The notes beneath the pieces were generated by a model that saw nothing but the letters and a program-made list of their open reading frames with translations, ran no database searches and had not been told where the DNA came from. Source: Halorubrum laminariae (lineage in GTDB: Archaea; Halobacteriota; Halobacteria; Halobacteriales; Haloferacaceae). Taken from it: 64,000 bases of DNA. The stretch's first letter is position 1. Each line of letters starts with the position of its first letter. A program made the position numbers and the translations under genes. The DNA lies in the NCBI RefSeq assembly GCF_024494655.1, contig NZ_JANHDL010000009.1, forward strand, positions 48,835-112,834. Direction: 5' to 3'. Below, in pieces: positions 25,237 through 34,437 of the stretch.

Positions 25237-27120
25237 CTACGACCGCTTGCCGATCTCCTCGCGGAGCACGTCCGAGACCACTTCGCCGTCCGCCTTCCCG
25301 CGGAGCGCGCCCATGGCTTCGCCCATCAGCCCCGAGAACGCGGCCATGCCCTCCTCGTCGATCTGGTCGGCGTTGCGCTCGACGACCTCGACGACCGCCT
25401 CGCGAACCTCGGCTTCGCTGACGCCCGAGAGCCCGGCCGCCTCGACGGCCTCGGCGGCCGACAGTTCGGGGTCCTCGGCGAGCGTCGAAAGCACCTCCGG
25501 GACGCCCTCCTTCGCGAGGTCGCCGTCGTCGACGAGGTCGAAGAGTTCGAGGAAGTGCTCGTCGGCGAGATTCTCGACCGGCGCGCCGTCGCGTCTGATC
25601 TCCGTCGTCGTCGATTCAAGCGTCGACGCCGCGAAGGTGGGATCGACGCCGCGATCGACCGCCGTCTCGAACAACGGGAAGCGCTGTCCGAACGCGACCT
25701 GCTCTGCGAGCCCCGCGTCGAGATCGAACTCCTCGACGTATCTGTCCGCTTTCTCGTCGAGGAGTTCAGGACTGTCGACCTCGGTCGGGTCGGGCTCGAC
25801 GGGGGGCACGTCCGTTTCGGGGTACATCCGCGCGGCTCCGGGCAGCGGTCTGAGGTACCGCGTCGTCCCGTCGTCGTTCGCGCCGCGTGTCTCCTCTGGA
25901 ACGCCCTCGATCGCGGTCTCGGCGCGGTCGGCCGCCGCCTCGATTGCTAGGTCTGCGGTCTCGGGATCGGTCGCGACGATAGCGACCGCGTCCGTCTCGC
26001 CCGCGCCCACGGCCTCGCGCAGCGCCGCGACCTCCCCGTCAGTGACGCCGTACGCCGGAAGTTCGTCGGTATGGAAGACCCCGCCCGCGCCGTGCCGCTT
26101 CGCGTGGTCCGAGAGTTCGGTTCCGAGCCGGCGGTCCGACTGGATCTCGTGGCCGACGAGCCCGTCGAAGCCGAACAGGGGGACTGCAGTGACTTTGCCA
26201 CCCGAATTGAGCGCACCACGGATCACGCCCGAGTCGGTGTCCGTGAAGACATCCGTCACCGCTCTGGTCTCGCCCACGCTCGCGTCGCGCTCGCGGAGCT
26301 CGTCGCGGATCGCGAGCAGTTCCGCCTGTCGCTCCACCTCGCCGCGGACGATGTCTTCGATCCCCTGCAGATCCTGAACGCCTTTCACCTCGACACGTGC
26401 GCCCTCGGCGATGGAGACGTTCACATCCTGTCGGATCGTACCGAGCCCGCGCTTGACCGCGCCCGTCGAGCGCAACAACATGCCGATGCGTTCGGCGGCC
26501 TCGCGGGCACCTTCGGGGCTCCGGATGTCCGGGGCCGTGCCAATCTCAACGAGGGGGACGCCGAGCCGATCGAGCGAATACTCGACGCCGTCGTCGGTCT
26601 CCTCGACCCGTTTCGCAGACTCCTCTTCCAGCATGAGGTCCTCGATGGAGACGGTCCCCTCGCTCGTCTCGATCTCGCCGCGCTGGCCGAGCAGGATCGA
26701 CCGCTGGAAGCCGGAGGTGTTCGACCCGTCGATGACGAGTTTCCGCATCACATGGGCCTGATCGACGACGCTCACGTCGAGCAGGTCGGCGATCTGCAGC
26801 GCCACGGAGAGCGCCTCATCGTCGACGCGCCGGGGGGGTTCGTCGTCCTCTTCGACGAGGCAAGTGGTGTCGTACGCGAGGTAGGTGAATTCCCGGTCGA
26901 CGCGGCTCTCCTCCATCGCGGCGTCGTCGAGTTCGCCCAGTTCGCTCTTCGTCGGGTGGAGCCGCCGGATTATCTCCCGATCGGACTCCGCCGGGTCGCG
27001 CTCGGTCGTCGGGGAGTCACAGAACAGCTTCGTCGCCGTGTCGAGCTGCTGATGGATCTCTAAGCCGGCGACGAGCCCCAGCTCCTCGTGGTCGTACTCG
27101 GGTGTCGCATCCGTACTCAT
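25237..27120 (-). CDS. gatE: Glutamyl-tRNA(Gln) amidotransferase subunit E
   Basis: Archaeal GatE of 627 residues, the tRNA-binding subunit that with GatD converts Glu-tRNA(Gln) to Gln-tRNA(Gln). The N-terminal cradle contains GLVAGLEIHQQLDTATKLFC. The phosphotransfer core contains KLVIDGSNTSGFQRSILLG and GLGTIRQDVNVSI. An AspRS-like insert (about 285-410) distinguishes it from GatB, and the GatB/YqeY tail ends GLMGEAMGALRGKADGEVV. The start at 27120 (MSTDATPEYDHEELG) was preferred over an extension into the repeat region. gatD is not in the window. Confidence 0.95.
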   Translation of the reverse strand: MSTDATPEYDHEELGLVAGLEIHQQLDTATKLFCDSPTTERDPAESDREIIRRLHPTKSELGELDDAAMEESRVDREFTYLAYDTTCLVEEDDEPPRRVDDEALSVALQIADLLDVSVVDQAHVMRKLVIDGSNTSGFQRSILLGQRGEIETSEGTVSIEDLMLEEESAKRVEETDDGVEYSLDRLGVPLVEIGTAPDIRSPEGAREAAERIGMLLRSTGAVKRGLGTIRQDVNVSIAEGARVEVKGVQDLQGIEDIVRGEVERQAELLAIRDELRERDASVGETRAVTDVFTDTDSGVIRGALNSGGKVTAVPLFGFDGLVGHEIQSDRRLGTELSDHAKRHGAGGVFHTDELPAYGVTDGEVAALREAVGAGETDAVAIVATDPETADLAIEAAADRAETAIEGVPEETRGANDDGTTRYLRPLPGAARMYPETDVPPVEPDPTEVDSPELLDEKADRYVEEFDLDAGLAEQVAFGQRFPLFETAVDRGVDPTFAASTLESTTTEIRRDGAPVENLADEHFLELFDLVDDGDLAKEGVPEVLSTLAEDPELSAAEAVEAAGLSGVSEAEVREAVVEVVERNADQIDEEGMAAFSGLMGEAMGALRGKADGEVVSDVLREEIGKRS

Positions 27121-27239
27121 TACGCTACACTCCGACGGCGCGCGACTAAAAGGGTGGCAGTTCGGGTGAGCGGTGATTGGTCGTGGAAACAGGCGTCGGA
27201 TCGGCAACAGCGGCGACTGCTTATAAACAATCCTACGGT
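27121..27239. other. gatE upstream region
   Basis: Short noncoding stretch with a TATA-like ttataaac at about 27221-27228, before the repeat element. No gene was recognised. Confidence 0.35.
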
Positions 27240-27410
27240 GGCGCGCCGGTGAGCGCCGCACTGCGGCGCGAACCGCCCGCGAGGGACGCGGTGAACGCGA
27301 GCGGCAAAGCCGCGAGCCGTGAGGCGCGAGGCTGGGGAGGTGTGAGGTTGGGGAGGTGTGAGGCTGGGGAGGTGTGAGGCTGGGGAGGTGTGAGGCTGGG
27401 AGGTGTGAGG
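27240..27410. repeat. GC-rich structured intergenic repeat, copy 2, with 16-bp tandem array
   Basis: Starts with the 47-nt core shared with 2857. It then diverges and ends in a tandem array at 27328-27410: four 16-nt units of gaggctggggaggtgt (the second with one change), one 15-nt unit and a partial unit. There are no spacers, so it is not CRISPR. Open frames through it are low-complexity shadows. Confidence 0.8.
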
Positions 27411-27688
27411 CGCGGTTACGGTGCTGTACAGGTTGGACTCAAAGGAGCAGTCGACGGCGGATTCACCGCCAGCGGTCAGAGGCGCGGAACGCCTCGCGGC
27501 TTGGGGTTTGGCAGCGTTTACCGACGATCCGCTACCGACCATTTATCGTGGGTGGTTGGGCTGAGAAACCGCTCATCTTCTCAGCCCACTACAAAGAATC
27601 AACTCAGCGCGTAGCGGTCGAAAGGAATTGTGCGTGGGTGCTGTCGTAGAGACAACACCGTGCATCGCGGGGGTGTGCCCCGTAGCGA
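27411..27688. other. Noncoding region downstream of tRNA-Leu with two hairpins
   Basis: No gene was recognised. It has a 9-bp hairpin, gggctgaga/tctcagccc (27558-27566 and 27579-27587). A second inverted repeat, gcatcgc (27662-27668) with gcgatgc (27685-27691), overlaps the tRNA 3' end and may form part of its terminator on the minus strand. Confidence 0.4.
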
Positions 27689-27773
27689 TGCGTGGGACCG
27701 GATTTGAACCGGCGGACCTCTACAGGACAGCGCCCTCAACGCTGCGCCGTTGGCCTGGCTTGGCTACCCACGC
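27689..27773 (-). tRNA. tRNA-Leu (anticodon GAG)
   Basis: Read on the minus strand, the acceptor arms are GCGTGGG at the 5' end and CCCACGC plus discriminator A at the 3' end. The anticodon stem is cagcg/cgctg with loop ttgaggg, giving anticodon GAG. A long variable arm marks a class II tRNA, and the T-arm contains GGTTCAAATCC. CCA is not encoded. Length is 85 nt with no intron. A TATA-like ttttaatc lies about 40 nt upstream. Confidence 0.93.
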
Positions 27774-27931
27774 TCGCGGGTGTTTTCGCATCTCCTCGTA
27801 CCCTTCCCCCGATTAAAAGCCCTTCCATTCGAGGGTACCGTGGCGGTGGATCCCAGAGCTGGACAGAATCAATTCGAGTGCTCCGCGATCGAACCGGCAC
27901 GCGTTTGAGCCTCGCGCCCGTGACACAGTCC

Positions 27932-28492
27932 ATGTCCGAGTGGGCCCGAGAGAACGTCCCGATCGTGACTGCCCTCCTGTCGACCGTCGCGCTCGCGCTC
28001 GTGTTCGGGGCCGTCGGCGGCGTGATCCCGAGTTCGCTCCTCCCCCGCGCGAGCGACGCGGTGCTCGCTGCCATCCCGCACGTCAACGCCGCGATCTCCG
28101 TGACCGCGATCGGCACCATCGTGCTCGGCTGGCGCGCGATCGGCCGCGGCGATGTCGCCCGCCACCGAGCGTTCATGCTGGCGTCGTTCGCGCTGTTCGC
28201 GACGTTCCTCACCGCGTATCTTTACCGATTGATCCACGTGGGAACCACCGCGTTCTCCGGTCCCGAACTTGTCTACTCGTACGTCTACCTCCCGTTCCTC
28301 GCGATTCACATCCTGCTCGCCATCGTCTGCGTTCCGTTCGTGTTCTACGCGCTGCTGCTCGCGGCGACGCGACCGCACGAAGAACTGTATCACACGCGAC
28401 ACGCGCAGGCCGGGTTCGTCGCCGCCGTCCTCTGGCTGATCTCCTTCGTGATGGGGGTCGGCGTCTACCTCATGCTGTATCACCTGTACTGA
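27932..28492 (+). CDS. DUF420 family membrane protein
   Basis: Membrane protein of 186 residues with five transmembrane segments. Family hallmarks are the histidines in AIPHVNAAISVTAIG, the motif RHRAFMLASFALFATFLTAY and the late LPFLAIHILLAIVCVPFVFYAL. DUF420 (YozB-like) proteins are often encoded with heme-copper oxidases and their assembly factors. The gene is tail-to-tail with the halocyanin gene, which fits a respiratory role, but the function is not established. Start at ATG 27932 (MSEWARENVP). Confidence 0.88.
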   Translation: MSEWARENVPIVTALLSTVALALVFGAVGGVIPSSLLPRASDAVLAAIPHVNAAISVTAIGTIVLGWRAIGRGDVARHRAFMLASFALFATFLTAYLYRLIHVGTTAFSGPELVYSYVYLPFLAIHILLAIVCVPFVFYALLLAATRPHEELYHTRHAQAGFVAAVLWLISFVMGVGVYLMLYHLY

Positions 28493-28558
28493 GGGGAATC
28501 AACGACCCCTACCGAAGGACACGCGCCGACGCCGCAAACCGGGACTTTCCCGGTCGGA

Positions 28559-29293
28559 CTACTCCTCGTCGCTCGCCATCTGATGTGCCGCATAAAAGAG
28601 CGGCACGAGCAACGCCCCGGCGAACCCGAACCCGAGCGCGAGCGCGCCGATGTCGCTCGCGGAGAGGTCGCGATCGCCGTCGCCACCGTCGGAGTCGCTT
28701 CCCTCCCCACCAGTTCCGGTTCCCTCTCCGCCAGAACTGCTTCCGCGGTCGCTGCCACCGTCAGCTCCGTCAGCGTCGCCGTCGCTTCCGTCACCACCGT
28801 TGCCGCCGCTTCCGGGCGTCACGAGGTTGTCGTCAACGGAGCCGATCGCAACTGCGCCCTTCATCCCGGCCGCCTCGTGAGGCGTACAGAGGTAGTTGAA
28901 CGTGTCACCCTCGGAGACGTCTTCGAAGGTGTGTTCGAACGTGTGTCCCGCCTCGTTGACCGTCTCCCCGCTGTCGAACGTCTCGTCGTTCGCGACGACG
29001 TTGTGTGCGCCCCCTTCGCCGGACCACTCCCAGACGACGGTCGTACCCGGATCGATAAGGATCGCGGACGGGCCGAACACGAGGCCGTTACCCGCGCCGA
29101 CCGTCACGGTCACTTCGTCCTGACCCGTGTAATCGTGCGTGCCGTCGTAGTTCGGAACGTTATCCAGCCAGCCGTCGTACTGGGCCGTCACACTCCCGGT
29201 TCCGGCGGCGAGGCCGGTCGCGGCGGCGGCACCGGCGGCACTGACCCGAAACAGGCTGCGGCGGCTCATCGTTGTGTCGTCGGTAGCGTCCAT
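28559..29293 (-). CDS. Membrane-anchored halocyanin (blue copper protein)
   Basis: Precursor of 244 residues. A Tat signal (MSRRSLFRVSAAGAAAAT) starts at residue 9 and ends near VTAQ. The cupredoxin domain (about residues 50-150) has the type I copper ligands: His in GGAHNV, then Cys and His in YLCTPHEAAGM, with Met as axial ligand. A linker of about 60 residues rich in G, S and D leads to a C-terminal transmembrane helix (ALALGFGFAGALLVPLFYA). It would carry electrons on the outer membrane face. Either ATG 29293 or 29269 could be used. Confidence 0.93.
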   Translation of the reverse strand: MDATDDTTMSRRSLFRVSAAGAAAATGLAAGTGSVTAQYDGWLDNVPNYDGTHDYTGQDEVTVTVGAGNGLVFGPSAILIDPGTTVVWEWSGEGGAHNVVANDETFDSGETVNEAGHTFEHTFEDVSEGDTFNYLCTPHEAAGMKGAVAIGSVDDNLVTPGSGGNGGDGSDGDADGADGGSDRGSSSGGEGTGTGGEGSDSDGGDGDRDLSASDIGALALGFGFAGALLVPLFYAAHQMASDEE

Positions 29294-29384
29294 GCGTGCA
29301 CGTCCCGTCGTGCGCGTATTTAAGCTCCCGATACATCGCTCCGGGCCCAGGGGCGTCGGCCTCGACTCGTCGCGCTCGGCGGTC

Positions 29385-29440
29385 GATCGTGTCAGTCGTA
29401 TCAGTCGTATCAGCCGTTGCAGCCGACTGTGTCAGTCGTC
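29385..29440. repeat. Short tcagtcgta-type tandem repeat
   Basis: Between the halocyanin promoter and the end of purF, units resembling tcagtcgta and tcagccgt recur about five times. Low-complexity DNA of unknown role. Confidence 0.5.
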
Positions 29441-30931
29441 GGCCGGCGGCGGGTCCGAGGTCGCCCCGTCGATCTGGCGATCGGACGCTTCGCCCTCGAC
29501 ATCGAAGGGGTACTCGCCGGTGACACAGCCCAGACAGAGGTTGGCGCGGCTCTCGCCGAGCGCGTCGGCGACGGCGTCCACGGAGAGATACGACAGCGAG
29601 TCGGCACCGACTTCCTCGCGGATCTCCTCGGTCGAGGCGTCCGCGGCGATAAGCTCCTCGCGCGTGGCCATGTCGATCCCGAAGTAACAAGGCGCGACGA
29701 TCGCGGGCGCGCCGATTCGGAGGTGGACCTCCTCGGCTCCCGCCTCGCGGACGAGGTCGACGAGCTGCGTCGAGGTCGTCCCGCGGACGATCGAGTCGTC
29801 GATGATGGTGACGGATTTCCCCTCGACGGTCGATTTGATCGGGTTGAGCTTCAGCCGGACCGCGCGCTCGCGCTCGTCCTGCGTCGGCATGATGAACGTC
29901 CGCCCGACGTAGCGGTTCTTCATCAGCCCCTCGGCGAACTCGATGCCGTCGTCGCCGTCGGGACGCGGGTCACCGTCGGGGGTGGTCTCGCCCGCGGCGT
30001 CGGCGTAGCCGGAGGCGAATGCGCGCCCCGAGTCCGGAACGGGCATCACCACGTCGGACTCGACGCCCGACTCGTTCCAGAGCTTCCGACCCAGCTTTCT
30101 GCGGACCTCATACACGAGGTTCTCGTCGATCACGGAGTCGGGACGCGCGAAGTAGACGTGTTCGAAAAAGCAGTGGGCGGTGGCGTCGCGCTCGACGAGC
30201 TGATAGGTGTCGTAGCCGCTGCCGTCGGGTTCCAACACGACCAGTTCGCCGGGACGCACGTCTCGGATGAGTTCCCCGTCGAGGGTGTCGATGGCGGCGG
30301 ACTCGCTGGCGAGGACGTAGCCGCCGTCGATCTCGCCGAGGCACAGTGGTCGGTTCCCGAGCGGGTCGCGGACCCCGAGGACGGTATCGTCGTGGGTGAT
30401 CGCGAGCGAGTAGGAGCCGTGGATCCGGTTCATCGTGTGTTTGACCGCGCGTACCAAGTCCTCATCCAAGAGGTTGCGTGCGAGGTCGTGGGCGATCACT
30501 TCGGTGTCGCCGTCGGAGGTGAACGCGTGACCGGCGGCGGCGAGTTCCGCGCGCACCTCGTCGGCGTTCGCGAGGTTCCCGTTGTGCGAGAGCCCGAGGG
30601 AGCCCGACTTGAACGACACCGAGAAGGGTTGTGCACAGCTTTTGTCGAGGCTGCCGGCGGTCGGGTATCGAACGTGGCCGATCCCGGTGCCGCCCGAGAG
30701 CGATTCCAAGTCACCCTTGTCGAAGGCGTCGCCGACGAGTCCGCGCTCGACGTGGCTGTGCTGTTGGAACCCGTCGTGCGTGACGATCCCCGCTGACTCC
30801 TGTCCGCGGTGTTGGAGCGCGTACAGCGCGTAGTACAGCGGCCGCGCGGCCTCTCGGTCGGCGAGCGAAACGCCGACGACGCCGCACTTCTCTCGCGGCT
30901 CGTCGGAGGTGTGGTCCCCACCGGCGTTCAT
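29432..30931 (-). CDS. purF: Amidophosphoribosyltransferase
   Basis: First committed enzyme of purine synthesis (PRPP plus glutamine to phosphoribosylamine), 499 residues. The glutaminase nucleophile is C16 in EKCGVVGV, so a 15-residue propeptide would be removed. The PRPP loop is VTIIDDSIVRGTTS near residue 370. The motif LSHNGNLANADE and the C-terminal LCLGCVTGEYPFDVEG region are typical. An insert rich in D, G and P (about 320-335) is haloarchaeal. A TATA box, tttttatc in minus sense about 27-33 nt before the start, fits leaderless transcription. Confidence 0.95.
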   Translation of the reverse strand: MNAGGDHTSDEPREKCGVVGVSLADREAARPLYYALYALQHRGQESAGIVTHDGFQQHSHVERGLVGDAFDKGDLESLSGGTGIGHVRYPTAGSLDKSCAQPFSVSFKSGSLGLSHNGNLANADEVRAELAAAGHAFTSDGDTEVIAHDLARNLLDEDLVRAVKHTMNRIHGSYSLAITHDDTVLGVRDPLGNRPLCLGEIDGGYVLASESAAIDTLDGELIRDVRPGELVVLEPDGSGYDTYQLVERDATAHCFFEHVYFARPDSVIDENLVYEVRRKLGRKLWNESGVESDVVMPVPDSGRAFASGYADAAGETTPDGDPRPDGDDGIEFAEGLMKNRYVGRTFIMPTQDERERAVRLKLNPIKSTVEGKSVTIIDDSIVRGTTSTQLVDLVREAGAEEVHLRIGAPAIVAPCYFGIDMATREELIAADASTEEIREEVGADSLSYLSVDAVADALGESRANLCLGCVTGEYPFDVEGEASDRQIDGATSDPPPADD

Positions 30932-31060
30932 ACACCCACCCGTGGGTTGGGAGTCGATAAAAACCCTCGTGTTCGTGGCGTTCGACGCCCGATAAACTGG
31001 ATTCAATACCCACATTCGTGGATCATACCGCGATATCGACGACGGGACGGCGTGGTCGAT

Positions 31061-31444
31061 TCAGTCGTCACCCACCAGCTCGTCGAGCCGCTCGAAGTAC
31101 GCCTCTCGCGGCACCTGATAGGCGTCGCGGTAGTCCACGTTGCCGGCGGCGAACCGAGCCGCGATGTCGACCGCCGCGTCGGCACCGGCCTCGCGCGTCT
31201 CGCGCGTCAGTGAGACCAGTTCGATCTCCGGCTCCGCGAAGAGGACGACGTGCCACTCGTCGGTTGCGTACTGCCCGGATCCGGGACGCGCCGTCCGTGC
31301 GCCGTTCGTCAGATAGATTGTCGGGAGGCACTCGGCCGGGAGGTCCTCGCCACCGAACACGTCGGGCCGGTACACGAGGATCGCTCGGCCGCTCGGCTCC
31401 TCGTTCCACACCCGCCAGCCGTCGGGCAGCGCCGCGAAGCTCAT
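31061..31444 (-). CDS. Conserved haloarchaeal protein (DUF5820-like)
   Basis: Protein of 127 residues beginning MSFAALPDGWRVWNEEPSGR and including LPTIYLTNGARTARPGSGQY. I associate this pattern with the haloarchaeal DUF5820 family; its function is unknown. The N-terminal extension to 31549 is not supported. It lies between rqcH and purF on the same strand. Confidence 0.68.
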   Translation of the reverse strand: MSFAALPDGWRVWNEEPSGRAILVYRPDVFGGEDLPAECLPTIYLTNGARTARPGSGQYATDEWHVVLFAEPEIELVSLTRETREAGADAAVDIAARFAAGNVDYRDAYQVPREAYFERLDELVGDD

Positions 31445-31526
31445 GCCCGCCCTCGGTCGCGGAGGCTTGAAAGGGTCGCGTTCGCGCGCCGGAAGGCGAG
31501 GACGCGCCCCCGGAGGGATACGTACC

Positions 31527-33725
31527 TCAGTCGACGATGTCCGATCCACCCGGCGGCAGGAACTCCTGAAGCTGGTCGGCGCTCGCCACCTTCCGCACGA
31601 ACGACTGGTCCGCGAACCGCTCTTTCAGCCGCCGGTAGACCATCATTGCCGCGTCGTTTTGCGCGTACATTCCCGGCTCCAGCGTGACCTGTGCCGCCGC
31701 CCGGTCTGTGATCGCCGACGGCGGCCCGCCGATCGCGCGGGTGACCGGCTCGCACTGGACGCCGACGGCGACCCGGCAGGGGACATCTTCGAAGTAGGTG
31801 CGGTCGCCGCGGATCACGAAGCTTCCCTTCTCGATGTACTCGCCGCTCTCGGGCGTTTTCGACACCTGATCCGGGTCGACCATGTAGGCGTCGCCCGCGC
31901 CGCGGCCGTCCTTCCAGTCCGAGGAGTGCGACACTGCGAACTGCGCGGCCTCCCGCAGGGTCTGCTCCGAGAAGTCGACGGGGTCCGCGGACTCCGAGGG
32001 GCCGGCCGCCTTCAGCAGGGTGACCGGTCCGCCGTGCGCCTGCGTGTGGAAGAACCGGTCGTGGTTGCCCATGTACTTTTTCACCAGCTCCTCGTTCTGG
32101 TCGGCGTTGCGGCCGCCGATGACGAGGTACCCCGTCGAGGTGTGGAACCAGCGGAACCGCTCGTACCAGTCGTCCGGACTCCGGATCGGGATCGACGAGC
32201 GCGAGAGCCAGTCGGTCTCGTACTCCTCGTCTTCGTTCTCGTCATCCGACGCGCTCTCGTCGTCTTCCGCCTCGTTCGCCTCCCACTCGGCCTTGCGCCG
32301 CTTGACGGCCTCTAGTTCCTCGCGGGTCGACTCGATCGCCTCCATCGCGCCCTCCTTTTTCCCCTCGACTCGCTTGGCTTCTCGATACAGCCGATCCGCG
32401 TTGACCTCGACGCCCGCGTCCGCGTCGAGTTCGATCTCGGTTGCGTTCCCGTCTTCGTCGTCGAGCGCGATCGTCACGGTCCCCTCGCCGCCGTCGACGT
32501 CGACGACGGCCTCCGCGGCCGAGATTCCGCGTTCCGCGCCGGCCGCGAGGGTGTCGGCGATCTCGTCCCACGGCACGTCGTTCGCTCGGGCCTCTTGGAC
32601 CGTCGAGAGCACCTCGTCGACGAGGTCGTAGTTAGCGTAGAGGAGTTCGGCTCGTTCGCGCTCGCGTTCGGCCTGCGCTTCGAATCCCTCGATCGCGCCC
32701 GTCTGCTGTTCGATGATCCGCTCCTGTTTGGCGATTTGCTCCTCAAAGTCGGGCCGAGACGCGCTCGCATCCGCAGGAGCGGCGTCGTCGCCCGTCTCGT
32801 CCTGCCGGTTGAGTCGGTAGAAGTACTCGTCGACGGCAGCGTTGAACGAGTCGAAGCCGACGCTCGGAAGCCCCTCGTGTTCCGCGAGCGGGAACGGTGT
32901 CACGTCGACGACGCGAGTCTCGGGATCGTCGGCCTCGGAATCGGCCTCGGCGGCGTCGCCACCGTCGCCGTCGAGCACCTCCTCGTACACGCGCGGGTCG
33001 ACGTCCCCGGACCGGAGCCGGTCGGCGATGTCCGCGAGCGCGTCGTGGAGCGCGCGGAGTTGATCGTCGGTCACCTCTGCGATCGCCGTCTCCTTCTCGA
33101 CGCTGGCGCGCGTGCACACCTCCTCCGCGTACAGGCCGCCGAGGTTGAGCTGGGTCGCCAGCGTCCGGACCACGTCGCTGTCGGACTCGCGCATGTGCCG
33201 TTCGAAGCCACCGAAGCTCACGTCAAGCGGATTCAACCGCGAGGCCGGGTACTCGTACTGCGTGCCTGGCGCGACCGTCCGAGACTTGAGTCGGACCGTC
33301 TCAAGCGCCCCGACGACCGCACCGGTCTCGTCGAGCGCGGCGACGTTCCCCTGCCCGAACAGCTCGGCGACGAGGGTGGTGTTCTCGTCGTCGCGCGCGA
33401 ACTCGAAGGTGAGGATGCGGTCGAACTCGTACTGCTCGACGCCGACGAAGTCGGCCCCCGACAGCCGGTTGCGAAGCATCTTCGCGAAGTTCGGCGGTCG
33501 GCCCGGTGCGTCGGCGACGTGCTCGGCGTCGGCGACGTGCGCGCGCTTCACGTCGCCCACCTCGATCATGAGTTCGACGCGACCGCGGTCGAAGTCGCGG
33601 AGCTTCAGTCGAATCAGGTCCTCGTCATAGCGGTACGCCTTGTCGACCTTCGCCCCCTCGTACCGGTTGAGTTCGGTGACGAGCGCGCCGAGGTCGATGC
33701 TCGACAGCTCCCGCTTCGGATCCAT
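31527..33725 (-). CDS. rqcH: RqcH/NEMF-type ribosome quality control factor
   Basis: NFACT-family protein of 732 residues (Rqc2/NEMF homologue) that binds obstructed large ribosomal subunits. The NFACT-N domain opens with KRELSSIDLGALVTELN and GAKVDKAYRY. HhH-like and coiled-coil regions occupy about 190-520, with an acidic insertion (about 270-340). The NFACT-R (DUF814) domain contains WYERFRWFHTSTGYLVIGGR and NHDRFFHTQAHGGP. The C-terminal DUF3441-like portion of eukaryotic NEMF is absent, as expected. The start at 33725 matches the conserved N-terminus; the longer open frame upstream covers the neighbouring gene. Confidence 0.93.
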   Translation of the reverse strand: MDPKRELSSIDLGALVTELNRYEGAKVDKAYRYDEDLIRLKLRDFDRGRVELMIEVGDVKRAHVADAEHVADAPGRPPNFAKMLRNRLSGADFVGVEQYEFDRILTFEFARDDENTTLVAELFGQGNVAALDETGAVVGALETVRLKSRTVAPGTQYEYPASRLNPLDVSFGGFERHMRESDSDVVRTLATQLNLGGLYAEEVCTRASVEKETAIAEVTDDQLRALHDALADIADRLRSGDVDPRVYEEVLDGDGGDAAEADSEADDPETRVVDVTPFPLAEHEGLPSVGFDSFNAAVDEYFYRLNRQDETGDDAAPADASASRPDFEEQIAKQERIIEQQTGAIEGFEAQAERERERAELLYANYDLVDEVLSTVQEARANDVPWDEIADTLAAGAERGISAAEAVVDVDGGEGTVTIALDDEDGNATEIELDADAGVEVNADRLYREAKRVEGKKEGAMEAIESTREELEAVKRRKAEWEANEAEDDESASDDENEDEEYETDWLSRSSIPIRSPDDWYERFRWFHTSTGYLVIGGRNADQNEELVKKYMGNHDRFFHTQAHGGPVTLLKAAGPSESADPVDFSEQTLREAAQFAVSHSSDWKDGRGAGDAYMVDPDQVSKTPESGEYIEKGSFVIRGDRTYFEDVPCRVAVGVQCEPVTRAIGGPPSAITDRAAAQVTLEPGMYAQNDAAMMVYRRLKERFADQSFVRKVASADQLQEFLPPGGSDIVD

Positions 33726-33811
33726 ACGCGTTGAACAGGCGGACCGGAAAAAGACGTGTCGTTGTAGGGGCGCGCTCGACCGATCGATCCGGTCGGTCGT
33801 ACCCGCCCCGG

Positions 33812-34030
33812 CTAACAGCAGTCGTCGGTGCGACAGACGCTCCCGTAGTCGATTCCCGTTTCGTCGCCGATCGCCTCGTTGCACTGCATCACCGTCGTGG
33901 TGAACGCGAACTCCGACGACTCCGCCTTCGCCGCGGCGAGTGCCTCGCCGAGCGCCTCCGCGGCCGCGACGACTTCCTCGTCGGTGGTCCCGTCCGCATC
34001 GGGATTTTGCTCGGAGGCACTCAACAGCAC
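33812..34030 (-). CDS. hcsS: Small Cys-Cys tail protein (halo-CC-star HcsS-like)
   Basis: Protein of 72 residues from a GTG start at 34030, overlapping the end of the upstream gene by 10 nt. It is acidic and alanine-rich. Cysteines are C50, C66 and the terminal pair C71-C72 (CRTDDCC then stop). I recall NCBI names HcsS and HcsL for paired haloarchaeal proteins ending in Cys-Cys, function not established. Being last in an arsD-arsA-hcsL-hcsS cluster suggests arsenite or thiol handling. That role is inference. Confidence 0.68.
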   Translation of the reverse strand: MLLSASEQNPDADGTTDEEVVAAAEALGEALAAAKAESSEFAFTTTVMQCNEAIGDETGIDYGSVCRTDDCC

Positions 34031-34437
34031 CCACCTCCGGTAGACCGCGCGAACTCCTCGCCGATCGCCTCGCTGACGGCGTCGTTCGTCCGCTGCAGGA
34101 GCTCGACGAGATCGGCCTGTGCGGCCCGCTGGCGTCGGATCGTCTCGTCGTCCGACAGCTCCGATTTGAGTTCTTTCAACTCTTTCATCACCGAATCGTC
34201 GAAGCCGCCGCGCTGCAGCTGCCGCTGTTTCTGCTGATACTCTCGGAGCAACGCCATCGAGTCGGCGTCCGCTTGGAGCGCCTCGTCGGCCTCGACGAAT
34301 CGTCGGTAGGTCTCCGACTCGCCGAGCGCGTCGAGGAACTCGCGGAGCGCCGCCTCGACGTTCGCTTCCACGTCTGCGTCCGCGGGAGCGTCCGCGACGC
34401 TCTCGCTCGCGTCGTCCGAGCCCCGCGCGTCGCTCAC
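34021..34437 (-). CDS. hcsL: YlbF-family Cys-Cys tail protein (halo-CC-star HcsL-like)
   Basis: Protein of 138 residues. The helical core FLDALGESETYRRFVEADEA and LLREYQQKQRQLQRGG match the YlbF/YmcA family. The C-terminus is EEFARSTGGGCC then stop, leaving a vicinal cysteine pair (residues 137-138) on a flexible tail. In Bacillus, YlbF and YmcA relatives bind Fe-S clusters through C-terminal cysteines, but the spacing here differs. Its start overlaps the arsA stop by 4 bp, so co-expression with arsA is nearly certain. The proposed metal(loid) or Fe-S role is inference. Confidence 0.78.
   Translation of the reverse strand: MSDARGSDDASESVADAPADADVEANVEAALREFLDALGESETYRRFVEADEALQADADSMALLREYQQKQRQLQRGGFDDSVMKELKELKSELSDDETIRRQRAAQADLVELLQRTNDAVSEAIGEEFARSTGGGCC

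Noticed and set aside
27328..27410. CRISPR array
   Set aside because: The 16-bp units are contiguous with no spacers and there are no cas genes nearby. The 18-bp arrays at 20126 and 46676 fail for the same reason.
27632..27697. Integration (att) site at tRNA-Leu
   Set aside because: Only an 8-bp match (tgcgtggg) to the tRNA 3' end is repeated nearby, and no integrase gene is adjacent.
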